DNA of 64,000 nucleotides from Aquila chrysaetos chrysaetos (Eukaryota; Chordata; Aves; Accipitriformes; Accipitridae): assembly GCF_900496995.4 (NCBI RefSeq), contig NC_044024.1, positions 17,052,698 through 17,116,697 on the forward strand, written 5' to 3'. Shown here piece after piece: positions 51,501-64,000 of this stretch. The translations under genes and the position numbers were made by a program. The notes below the pieces were generated by a model, which worked only from the letters and a program-made list of their open reading frames with translations, was not told the DNA's origin and made no database searches. Each line of letters opens with the position of its first letter. The stretch's first letter is position 1.

Positions 51501-51870
51501 TACCACACTTGGAAAAGGGGTTTGTGTAACGGAGTTGTACCCACTCATCCCTCCTGCCCTTCCTAAGTATTACACACCACCTTATAATTGCTTAAGTGAA
51601 GAGCCACTGGGCGTAGGCTTCTGGAAATAGGCCTCAGATTAGCAGATGATCAGCAGGGGACAAGATCAGCGCTGCTTGAGTTAACCTGAACACGGTTTAC
51701 CCAGCCTGGCTTTAAATTGTCACAGGACTGACGGACGCATCCCAATCTGCCAGCTCTGGGGCAGAGTTCACTCCCTCCCTTACACCTTATTTTCCCAAAG
51801 AAAGGAAGGATACATCCTTAGGCTAAGCAGACCCGAGTTTTCCCAGCCAGGGTTACAAAGCCAGATAGAA
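45535..51870. other. GC-rich intergenic region between two converging genes
   Basis: About 6.3 kb between the SLC25A5 poly(A) site and the probable STEEP1 poly(A) site. The part from 46.1 to 49.5 kb is moderately GC-rich with many overlapping open frames (longest 246 codons, minus strand, 47698-48438). They are Pro/Arg/Ser-rich and match nothing I recognise; no splice-supported model was found. A MIR-like fragment lies at 47555-47640 and a poly(T) run at about 50193-50209. Confidence 0.5.
47555..47640 (-). repeat. MIR/CORE-SINE-like fragment
   Basis: TGGGGAAACTGAGGCACGGG..CCAGTGGCAAGGCAG on the plus strand is the reverse complement of the MIR stretch around cctcagtttcccc, with the downstream agtggcagagc motif also in place. 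Confidence 0.55.
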
Positions 51871-51874
51871 AATC

Positions 51875-51880
51875 TTTATT
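51875..51880 (-). terminator. STEEP1: probable STEEP1 poly(A) signal (minus strand)
   Basis: TTTATT on the plus strand, that is AATAAA on the minus strand, 1.15 kb beyond the STEEP1 stop. It would make a 3' UTR of about 1.15-1.2 kb covering 53026 down to about 51860. Confidence 0.5.
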
Positions 51881-53026
51881 GATTATAGAAAGTCTTCCAT
51901 GATAATTGTGGGAGATGAAGCATCTTCTTCATTGCTCATGTTATCTTACGATACTTGGTAGAGTAAGAACACCCTAGGAAAAGTATTTTAGTTGAAATCC
52001 GTAACACGGTATTTAATCCCAAGTAGAGCAACAGAGACATGGGCCATAAAGCACTATTACTATGTCACATAAGAGACACAAAATATTACTTCCCAAACAA
52101 GGTACTTTACACACCAATTCTTAATGTTGTCTTTATCCAAGTCCTTAGTGGTCAGTGCATTCAAAACAATTTTTCCTTCTCCTTCACATTTTAGAACTCC
52201 AGATACTGATATTGTTTTGCAGAACAGGTTAGTTCAGACGTGCGGTTGTATTCTACATTAAAGGATCACCAATCGTATCAGTAGCTTCCAACTATATATT
52301 TGTACTTGTTAGTGGTGTAACATGCAGGCAGTTTTTGTTTTCAGTAGTTTAAAACCGGGCTGGATTTCATGTTCTTGTATCGGACAGTATCCGTTGGGAC
52401 AGTGTAATTCTGTACAACTGCGCCTTTCCGACGGTCAACAGGAGCTGAGACTTAGAGCTGCAGCCAAGCCTGTGCTGGCTGGTCAGGGTGAGCAGCAGCG
52501 CGGTCCCCAAGCCTTGCATCTGAGTTGTTCCAGACTGTGTTGGAATCGCGTTGTCTCTCAGGCTGCTGCATGTTTTGGACACATTTAAAATAACAAAATG
52601 AACAACAGGCAGAGCTTACTTTTATAACGATTTCTTTGTTGTACAGTTGACCTACTCTTCTAATACATTTATGGAAATCTTACACATTTGAAAACTACCA
52701 AAACAAAAAGACAGGTATCTAAAGGTGCACTGAACTCAGGAAGGCACCCAGCAAAGATTCTCCCAGAAGTAAATATTCTGGCTGGAACAGCTTGCTTGTA
52801 ACACTGGGTCCATAGAGAACTGCAGTTTCAGCAAAGTCTCCAGTACCGCTGGAGTAATTACAATTGGTACCAGATCATCAGTTAGGACAGAGAGGTACTC
52901 ATCCTCCAAGCTGGTGGCAGCACGTTGCCCTTGAATGTTGTCTGTTACTTCTGCTTTGTTGACAGATCTGCGATAGCTCCTGGTAGCTTTCTCCTGCCTC
53001 TGAATACCCAGCAGATGTGCAGCGTT

Positions 53027-55640
<2,614 letters not shown>

Positions 55641-56580
55641 CCCCCGCAGCAGCTCGGCTCCACCCGCCAAGGTTTTTGAAGGCGCTATGCCCCCCGCTGG
55701 GGTGTTTTTGGGTTGGTTTGGGGGTTTTTTTGGTTTGTTTTTTTTTTTTAGGACGTTGTCAAGGGGAAGCGAGGGGGACGTTGGTGCGCAGCGGAGGGGG
55801 TACAGGCACCCCGCTTCCGAGCGCGGGGCGGCACGGCGTGGTCGCGCGTTAAACGCAAAGGGCAACGGCAAAATTCAGGCCTTGGCGCCATTCCTCTTAA
55901 CGAAGAAGCGAGGCTGAACTCGGCACGGAGGTGCTCCGAACCGTGGGGAGCGGGGAGCCGGTCACGGCGTTTCCCTTTGCACCCCGTTTCGGGCTCTGCC
56001 CGCGCCTCCGCCACCGGCCGGGCGACGGGAACGTCTGTCTGTCTGTCTCGTCTGGGCAACGGGCACATCTGTCTTGCCTGCGTAATGGGCACATCTGTCT
56101 GTCTTGCCAACGAACGGGCACCTCTGGCGAACCGAAAGGCAAGGCACAGAACAAAGTGTCTTCCTGAGAATCGCCATGAGCTCATCCGTTCCTTATTGCG
56201 CAGGCAAGAGCGGGAAGGGTCAAGGACAGGAGCTTTTCAGTGCGGCCACAAAAAGCGGTGTTTTTATTATTTTCTTTCAGCTTCTGCGAAAGGCGGTGGG
56301 TCTTCCTCCCTGTGTCTTTTGCTGAAGCCTGCTGCGCGCACGGCTGTATTACGTGAGGTTACAAGCGAGGATGAGGTCGAAAAGCAGGGCCTATCCCGTC
56401 TACCCTAGGCAACAGCTGAGAGAAATTCTTTACTCCCAACGGCTATTAAAAAAAAAAAAGGTAGAAAAGAGGTTATTTCCCCTCGGAAAGAGCTCTCTGT
56501 GGAGGCAGAAAGTGCAGCGTAGCGGGTTGTGCTGGTCTTGGCTGGGGCAGAATTAATTTTCTTCGCAGTCGCTGGTACTG
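55641..56580. other. spacer in the STEEP1-UBE2A head-to-head region
   Basis: No coding exon was recognised. It contains a T/G-rich tract (55697-55750), CpG-rich DNA, and an imperfect repeat array near 56025-56125. Short open frames in it arise from those repeats. Confidence 0.5.
56025..56125. repeat. imperfect about 32-base repeat with CTGT microsatellite core
   Basis: The pattern (A)CGGGCACATCTGTCTTGCC / TGGGCACATCTGTCTGTCTTGCC / CGGGCACCTCTGG recurs about every 32 bases, mixed with GTCTGTCTGTCTCGTCTGGGCAACGGGCAC. Three to four diverged copies. Confidence 0.75.
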
Positions 56581-57000
56581 AGCGATGTTTTGGATTTCTG
56601 CCCTCCCTCCGTGACGTCACAGGCCACGTTCCACCCCCGTCCGCCACGGCCGTTGGTACAGCCCTCCCCCCCGCCTTAGGCACCGCCCCCTCGCCCCCGC
56701 GCCGCGGTGGTAGAGGCTGCTCCGGGGGCTCAGCGACATCCGGCTCCGCCCCCTCTCCCCGCTCCGTTGGTACGTCCCGGGATCGCCCGGCAGCCGGCGC
56801 AGGAGTCGGTAGAGCCCAGGGCCCCCCCCCCGCCTCGGTGCCCCCCCCCCCCGCGCCAGCCTGAGTGGTAGAGGCCGCGATCGCTCCTGTTCGTCAGCGC
56901 TGCCGTTGCCTCAGTCGGAGCTCGCTGCCGCCGCCGTCGTCTCTGGGCGCCCCGTGCTCCCTCTGATAGTGTATGAGTGATCTATAACCCTGAGCCCGCC

Positions 57001-60000
57001 ATGTCCACTCCGGCCCGTAGGCGCCTCATGCGGGACTTCAAGAGGTACCGAGGCCGCCGGCTGAGGGGAAAGGGGAGGGCGGGCGGGAGGAGGGCGACGG
57101 GCCCGGCTGCTACCGGGGGAGGAGGGGGGCAGCACAACATGGCGGCGGGGTAGGGCGCGCTCCGCTGATTGCGTAGCGCCGGTCGACGGCGTCCGCCTGC
57201 GGGTTACGCTGTTTGCGCAGGGGCGGGTGGCTACCTGCCTGGGTTACGCTGTTTGCGCAGGGGCGGCCGCCGGCCGCGCGGGGGGCGGCGGCGGGGCCGG
57301 CGCCTCAGCCCTCCCTGTGCCCCCCGCAGGCTGCAGGAGGATCCCCCGGCCGGGGTGAGCGGGGCCCCCTCCGAGAACAACATCATGGTGTGGAACGCCG
57401 TCATCTTCGGGTGAGTCGGGGCGGTGGCGGGGGGCCGGGGGCGGCAGGCGGCGGGGGCCCGCCGGTCTGCCTCCCGGGGCGGGGGGCGGTGAGAGCCGGG
57501 CTGCCCGCGGGGTAACGCTGTGCTCTGCTTCTTCCCTCCTCTAGGCCCGAGGGGACCCCTTTCGAGGACGGTAAGTGGGGGGCTACGTACGGGCCCGGTG
57601 TTTGGCTTTCTCGGGGTAAACTGCTGCAGCTTGACACGGCCTTGGTGTGTCCCTGCCGTGGGCTCTGCAACAGGTGTGGGCCTGGGGACGGAGAAGGGGC
57701 ACGGGTGCATATTCCCCTGACCACACATCCGTATGCTGGACTTATGTAAATTTTTTTATTATTTTTTTGTTAGTCCTACTCCAGGAAAGGCTTGTGGATT
57801 TATATTGCTACGCTGACTTACAGAAACGTACAAATTGGCTTGGAGGGGCTTGCTTGCAATAGCTAAATCTGACTATCCTAAGCCTAATTTAATGTACCAT
57901 TTTAAGGATCTCCACGCTTTTCTGTTGAACCCTGGATCATGGTTTTAGGGACACTCGTATGTGGGAGAACTGTCAAAAACCTGGTATAGGACCACTGTCA
58001 TTTGGTTTGAGTTCTGTTTTTTCTGATGCTGGAAGTGCTGTGCGAGTAAGTCCTGACGTGAGTCAGCTGAAGTAGGAAATGGGCTGAATGTCTGAGGAAG
58101 TTCAGAACAGATTTTTTGAGTTGTTTTCTTTTTTTTCTTGGCATCTACTTCACTCTGCTACAGTCAGTATCATTCAGGGTTAAAGATTGAAAGGACTTTC
58201 TAACTTCAAAAGCCGACTAAACAGGTCGTTGTAACATACCTGTGTCCTAGTAGTTTCTGTCTGGCCTTACTGTGTTTTATAGCTTTACTGATGCTGTATG
58301 AATACTTCAGCATCTTTGTGAAAACTTGTTAGACATGAAATACTGTCTAACTGAAATCAGTGATGCATTTTTTTAAGATACTTTCAGTGCAGGCTATAAT
58401 TAATCCTAGGTCTCCATGACTCATGATAAAAGCATAGGAAAAATTCCTTAACTCTTATGTTGTTCTTGGCTAACTCCTTTGTCTCTGTTTATCCTTGGAG
58501 GTAGCACCTGTGGGCATGCCTGTAAATTGCAGATTTTTTTTTTTTCCTGTGAAGATTTTGAGGATTTTAAGTATTTCAGGCAGAAGAAAACTCCAGAGAC
58601 TCCAGTTACTTTATTTAACGTATTAGATTAGTTAAGAAACTTGCTATAGTGGCTCCTTCAGAAGTCTAATGTTTAGAACTTGAGTATTCCATAACATCGC
58701 ATAATAGAACAGATAGACTAAATGTATTCTCTTATCTCATCTTGTAAAGTCTAAGGGCTTCCTTAAACTTCTGTGAGGGTTGCTAGAGCTGCTTAGCTTC
58801 TGCCTAAGCACTGCCCCTAATAGAGTGATTCACTGTTTGGAGGAGAAAGCTGTCTCCTTGCAGTGTGCTAAAATGGAGATTGTTTCCACATTCAGGCTCT
58901 TCCAGCTCAGTGTGGGGTTAACAGATGCTATAAGGGCTTTTTTTCATATATTTCCATTTAGTTGCAGAAGGTTGGAGACTGCTTTTGAGAGCCCCGACAT
59001 CCTGATTTCCTCTGTGCTTTCCACTGTGGCAGCACTGTGTCTTTATCTCATATACTTAGGACATGTTGCACTCACAGCAGTTTGAAGTTCAAACAGATGC
59101 TTGAGTCTGCTACTGCTGTCCTGCTGCTTTGGTTGATCTAATAATATAATCTCAGTGTGTGATGGATTGCTCTTTTCATAGCAAAGTGTGCGTTTTCACA
59201 GTATGCACTCAGGAAAACAGATATATCTTGTGTTGCAGGATATGCTTATCTCCTTTTCTCTGGGACATATCTTGCATTGTGCTAGATAACAAAATACTAA
59301 GTGGTGCCTAGAGATATGGGTGTATTGGTGCGTCGGCTGTGCTTTTCCTTTAAGTGAGTCGAGTAGCACAGTTCAGATGCAGTTTAGCTTAATGTAGGTG
59401 AAATTAAGGGAATTCTTATTTAACAGTATTGAGCTGTTAGTTTGGGCTTGCTTTGTAACTGTGCAGGCCCTTATGAGTCAGAGGTACGCTGGAGCTCTGT
59501 AATCCTTCTCAGGAAGCCTTTGCAGGGCAGAAGTTGCTTTGTACTTTCGTTTTTAGGCTCTGTGACTTCCTGGTGATACTCTTAAGACTTCAGATACCTT
59601 GGTTCTTGTGAAAGTAGCCTGTGAATTTTTTTGTGGTTGTTGTTGAACTAGAGGTGTAATAATTTCAATAATTTTGTGAGAATTACTGTTCTTTATCCTC
59701 ATTCGGGTGAGGCCCTTCTCCAGTCGCAGCTTCTGAGGTTTCTTAGCTTTGTCTGAACTGAAAACCTTAAGTTCAAACATGTTTGTTTACTTGCTGTGCA
59801 GCATAATGCAGCTAACAACACTCCCTCCCCTCCACCCCCAGACTTTAGAGGGTGTTTTCACAACTCGGCACGCAGGCTGACTTGGCCTAGGAGCAACTAC
59901 TAATTTAGATCAGCAGCATAACTTCCATCTTCTGGTTTAAGAGGATTCGATTGCAGGTGTCTGCAGTAGGACCCTGGGGATATTTATCCTGCCCTTCACT

Positions 60001-63000
60001 ATATTTCTATGAATCTATATGTGTGTGGCATCTAAAGTGGTAGTGCTGTCACAGTGATGGAAACCCAGGCTCTCCCAGTCCTTCAGACCTGTTTCTCTGA
60101 AGCTGGATGATATTGCGGTTAGTACAGGATTCCTGGCTTGGACAGAGTTAAGTAACACAGCTATTGTAGTATCCTGCCTTTCTGTGATGGTGGAGGAGGC
60201 TTGAACTGAGAAAGCAAGGCATTTACCTTCTGTATGGTTGGTTTGTTGCTTATGGAATATGGATTCTGTACTCTCACATGGGAGAGGAAGAAATCGTCCA
60301 TGCTTTACGGACAGTGGAACAGTGCTCTCCCTCCTTGCTGTGAGAAGGGCCTGACGGGAACGTGGGTGCTGCTCTGGTGGGGGTTACTCGGGCCAGCGTA
60401 CAGGTCGTGGAGAAGCGTCCCTGTTAGCCACGTGAGAGACTCACGTCCCGAGGTAGGAGAAGACAGATCAACAAGGTAAGTAAGTACAAGAGGGAGAAGT
60501 GAATGTTCTGCTAAGATCAGTGATGATCCTAATATCAATAATGGCAGTGAATATGGTAATTTCTGTTTTAAAATTGGCTGTCTAGGGTAAGTTGCAAGGA
60601 GTACCAGTTGAAAGCTTTAAAATTAGTGACAGAAGAGACTGGACGCTGAAGGCAGTGCGTGTCGTGATACCTGTTTCACTCATGTGGACTTTTAAGTGTG
60701 AGTGACCCTTGGACTTTGGTTCATTGAATCTCTGGATTTGTCCTTTCATAAAGCTCAGCAATGAGGTGCTGCGTACTGTGGAGCTCTTTCAAAGAGCCAT
60801 TGCCACTCTGGGTCTTGACTTGGAAATTTGAGTAGGTAGATGCTCCAGTTGGAAGCTGTCTAACCACTCGCTCAGATTTGTGTTAAAAGTAATGCTGTCC
60901 TGTCCCTGGTGGGACAGATAGCTTCCCTTTCTTTCAGTAGTTTTAAATGGATTCTAGGACCAAACTGCCCTTGTTACCGCTTTTTGGCCATCGTATCTGT
61001 CCCCTCTGCTCCCACTTCAGTCAGTGTTCTAGAATAGCATTCATTTTCTCAAGTATGCTTGTTGAACTCTGCTATTTGATGGTTTGTGCTCAGTTTTCAG
61101 CCTACTGCTTGCTTAGTCACTCTTCCACAGCACAAAGCGCCTGCTTTCCTACTTCATAAGGAGGCTACTGAGAACCAGAATTGGGGCAGGGAGAGCTGGG
61201 AATCGTTACGATTTAGAATCAAATCTCTAAGTGTTCGATTCTAAAGGGCCAATATTGCTTGGGATTGTTGCTGTGTAGGGAAGGAAGGGTAGTCCTGAGC
61301 TGATGTTCACAGCTGGTAGAAGTTGTTACTAACTTTCCAGTGCTGGCTTTCAAACTGATCTCAGATCTGGCTCTGTGCCTCTGGATTAGCTGGAGTAAAG
61401 CTCTGAAGCCCCACTGCAGACTTGTGCTAATTTGAACAATCTTAACTATACTACTCTTGTTCCTTTTGTTTTACAGTGAGATAGCATGCTGTTGGCTCTC
61501 TGCTCTTACGTTCTTAGGCTGCTAATAATTAACAAACATGCAAAAACTTATTTTTAGGATGTTGAGACTTCCCACTGCTGTACGGAAAAGCTCTGAAGCA
61601 TCTGTACTGTGTGCAAACTGGAATGTCAAAGCAATGACCTTCACTTCTTGTAACTCAATGTTATAGTTTATCTCCTTATAAAGGAAGGAGTCCCTGGGAA
61701 ATACTGCAGGTCCTTGCTGATCTGAAAAAAAAGGAAAAGGGCTTGCAAAATCTGTTCTCTGGCCACCAGCTGTTGGCACGTTTGCCAGCCAAACAAAGGA
61801 CTACATTAATTATAGTAGTGCTGGAAAACTCCCTCACAGTAGGAAGCAAGGATGAACTTCATATCAGCCCCTGAGTTTTAATTTGGGCACTGAGTGTTGG
61901 GGGGAAAAAAAACCTGTCACTGATACATAAGAATGCCTTTTCAAAAAAGGTGGTATGTCTGCCCTGGCAGCTTGTTACAGCTATTACTGTAAGGTACATT
62001 CCTTTTATAGGAAAGCTATATATTTATAGGAAGGTGCTTCAGATATTTCTCTCTGGGCATACCCAGGAACTTCATGAACTACCTCCCAGATTGGTTGGTC
62101 TGAGGTGATAGCACGGTAAAGAGAAGCTTGCACGTTTTGAAGTGAAGTGGAGTATGTAGAGTTCCTTAGTTACTGATCTGAATCACTAGCAGTACTTAGT
62201 CCCTTGGACCCATATTTATGCAGTTTAGTTGACAGACTTCTTATTCTCAGATTGTCATAGCCTGAGGAGAAGGGCTAAAATAACTTATGTTGGTGCAGGC
62301 TGTCAAAATGATTGGATTGGGACTTAACTACACAGTTTTCTGTTTCTGCTTAATCAGTCTTTCTCAAAGAAAGACTAGTTAGTGTGAAGTAAATGATCAG
62401 ATTTTGATTTTAAAGTGTCTGATTTGGATGCTGCTTTCAGTTACTACTTTTCTACAATAAGACCTGATTACCTAACAGTTGCTGATAGAAATGTATTTTC
62501 TTGAAATTTAAACAGGAAACAAATAAGAAGGTCCTTGTCATGATAGCATGTTCCAGTCTCTAGGACTTACTAAATCATGGCCTGTTACACAGCTGGTTAT
62601 ACACCCACTTGTGTTGGTTTTGCAGTGCCCTGGGATTAGGCTTTGTGGAAGGGCAGATTTATTTCCTTGCACAAACCTTTTGACTGGGGCGGTGGTTTTG
62701 GCAGTAAAGGTAAGTCATAGGAGAAACTCTCCTACCAGTACTGTCTAAGACTTCAGAGTTAATGATTAACTCCAAAGAGAGTAGAAGAATCATTGTAGGA
62801 CTGAGCAATCCGTATTCCATATCTAACATGCATATATGAGCACAATAGTATGAGTTTGTGCTTGTGGAGGGATGCTACTTACTCATCGCTTGTGTAAATT
62901 CATTCTGAATAAAGGTTACTTGTCTCTCTCTCAACTCCAGGAACTTTCAAACTCACAATAGAATTCACAGAAGAATATCCGAATAAGCCACCTACTGTTC

Positions 63001-63030
63001 GATTTGTCTCTAAAATGTTTCATCCCAATG
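57001..63030 (+). CDS. UBE2A: ubiquitin-conjugating enzyme E2 A (RAD6A), 5' part of gene
   Basis: RAD6-type E2 that, with RNF20/40 or RAD18, ubiquitinates histone H2B and PCNA in transcription and DNA-damage tolerance (family knowledge). Four coding exons are in the window: 57001-57044, 57330-57410, 57545-57570 and 62941-63030. Together they are 241 nt, giving 80 residues plus one base. The protein starts [15 protein letters not shown] and continues [25 protein letters not shown] and [16 protein letters not shown], matching the conserved E2 core as far as I can recall it without change. The catalytic Cys88, in the segment after the HPN motif, and the C terminus are encoded in exons beyond base 64000. 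The frame is intact and introns are GT..AG. The start is the first good ATG (CCCGCCATGT) downstream of the CpG island. Confidence 0.97.
57201..57266 (+). repeat. two-copy direct repeat, 26 identical bases, 40-base period
   Basis: GGGTTACGCTGTTTGCGCAG plus GGGCGG occurs at 57201-57226 and again at 57241-57266, in UBE2A intron 1. Confidence 0.97.
57571..62940 (+). other. UBE2A intron 3 (5.4 kb)
   Basis: AT-rich after its first 150 bases. No embedded gene or clear transposable element was recognised; open frames of 101 codons or less look like chance. A diverged CR1-tail-like TTTCTATGAATCTATATG occurs near 60004-60021 but is too short to call. Confidence 0.7.
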
Positions 63031-64000
63031 GTAAGTACTTAGACAATGTTTTTTTTGTTTGTTTGGGTTGGTTGTGGTGGTGGTGGTGTTTTTATAGCTT
63101 GCTACAGTGCTGTAGAAAAAGGTCTATTTATTATAAAAGCTTCCACTATCTCATAAGCTAGCAAAATTCCACTGTGGTTCTGTGTAGGGTTGGTAAGGAT
63201 GAATATGTGAGCACTGCTCAGGCTTGAAGTGAAAGGGGCAATAAAAGGAGCCTCTTACCTTTCAGGTGTTACAGCACAGTATTGATGAGACACTCTTCTC
63301 TCTCTACTGCCTGTTGTTAGACCTTACAGAAGAATATTTTGTACTTAAATAGCAGTGCCTTGCACTTTGGTCTATACGTATTGCATACATAGCATAATGA
63401 CACTGCTGAACGTGGTTGTCTTTTATCACTTCCCAAAAATGCCTGTAAGAATGATATACCTTGAAATGTACTGCTAGTTTCCAACTATAACTGGTGATAG
63501 TAAGATCATTTAATTAATCCCCTTCCTTGGCAAGTAAAGGTTGAAGATGTATTCCTTGCCTCCAAACAAGTAATAAGCTTTGTGAAGAAATACTGGAAAC
63601 TTTAAAATGTAGCAAGAAAGCATGTGTGGGTAAAGTGCACTGAGGGAAGGTTCTTCTAAAGCTGCCCTGAGGAGGGTGACTAGACACTGTTGTAGATACT
63701 TTCTGGCGAAATCTTAATGTGTAAACAGCTTTTTAGTTGTGTTCTTCATTTGGTTCACTTGTGGGTAGTTTAAATTTTTTTTGCCTTAAAATCTATTCAT
63801 CGTTTTCCATAGTGGTAGTTACAATGTCACAGAGAAGCTTGATGTTGAAGAATAAGCAGGGGTTGAGTTTAAACACCTCAGGTAGCTGTTGGTGACAAGC
63901 TTCACCTCTTCATAGCTACAGGCTTGTTTGCTGGATTTAAGTCTGTCAGACACCACTGATTTTGGTAGCGTTTGTCAGTATGTAGGTTTCCAGAATCACG
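63031..64000 (+). other. UBE2A intron 4, 5' part
   Basis: Begins with donor GTAAGTAC. Contains a short T/G-rich stretch (about 63052-63092). The next UBE2A exon is not reached before the window ends. Confidence 0.8.

Noticed and set aside
60004-60021. CR1-like terminal TTCTATGAATCTATATG in UBE2A intron 3
   Set aside because: Too short and no adjoining CR1 body.

Overview
The window reads as vertebrate nuclear DNA, most likely from a bird. Five genes have vertebrate exon-intron structure with GT..AG introns. CpG-rich promoters are interleaved with AT-rich introns. There is one CR1-type LINE tail, one avian-type endogenous-retrovirus LTR and several very old SINE-like (MIR/CORE-like) scraps, with no Alu, L1 or B-element DNA. 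The gene order PGRMC1(?) - AKAP17B - SLC25A43 - SLC25A5 - STEEP1 - UBE2A is that of human Xq24, which in birds lies on chicken chromosome arm 4p, equivalent to chromosome 4A of most other birds. Species cannot be fixed from the sequence alone.

Layout. 1-615: probable 3' UTR end of an upstream plus-strand gene (PGRMC1 by synteny only), with a poly(A) signal at 591. 5069-10105, minus strand: three exons of an AKAP17-family gene, best called AKAP17B. Its probable CpG-island promoter lies at 14.4-15.6 kb and an LTR sits in one intron. The equivalent of the AKAP17A N-terminal exon was not found, and the middle exon carries an apparent one-base frameshift in an A6 run. 15.6-21.5 kb: no gene recognised. 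21907-40359, plus: complete five-exon SLC25A43 (341 aa), with a (CCGAG)13 tract ending two bases before its start codon. 43532-45288, plus: complete four-exon SLC25A5/ANT2 (298 aa) with TATA, CCAAT and E-box elements. 45.5-51.9 kb: GC-rich intergenic DNA without a recognised gene. 53027-55534, minus: complete seven-exon STEEP1/CXorf56 (222 aa). 57001-63030, plus: the first four coding exons of UBE2A, with the remaining exons (including catalytic Cys88) beyond the window.

How the genes relate. SLC25A43 and SLC25A5 are both six-helix mitochondrial carriers; SLC25A5 exchanges ADP for ATP across the inner membrane. AKAP17B belongs to the splicing-associated A-kinase anchor family. STEEP1 promotes exit of STING from the ER. 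UBE2A is the RAD6-type E2 that ubiquitinates histone H2B and PCNA. The genes share a neighbourhood rather than a pathway. STEEP1 and UBE2A are head to head, with start codons 1.47 kb apart in CpG-rich DNA; SLC25A5 and STEEP1 are tail to tail. The pair SLC25A5 + AKAP17B mirrors SLC25A6 + AKAP17A of the human pseudoautosomal region, so this looks like one half of an ancient duplicated block.

All four complete or partial models other than AKAP17B were rebuilt by splicing codon phases by eye. They close exactly: 1026, 897 and 669 nt for the complete ones. The points most worth checking are the AKAP17B frame and missing N terminus, the pentanucleotide tract abutting the SLC25A43 start, and the stop-free 141-base intron 1 of SLC25A5.
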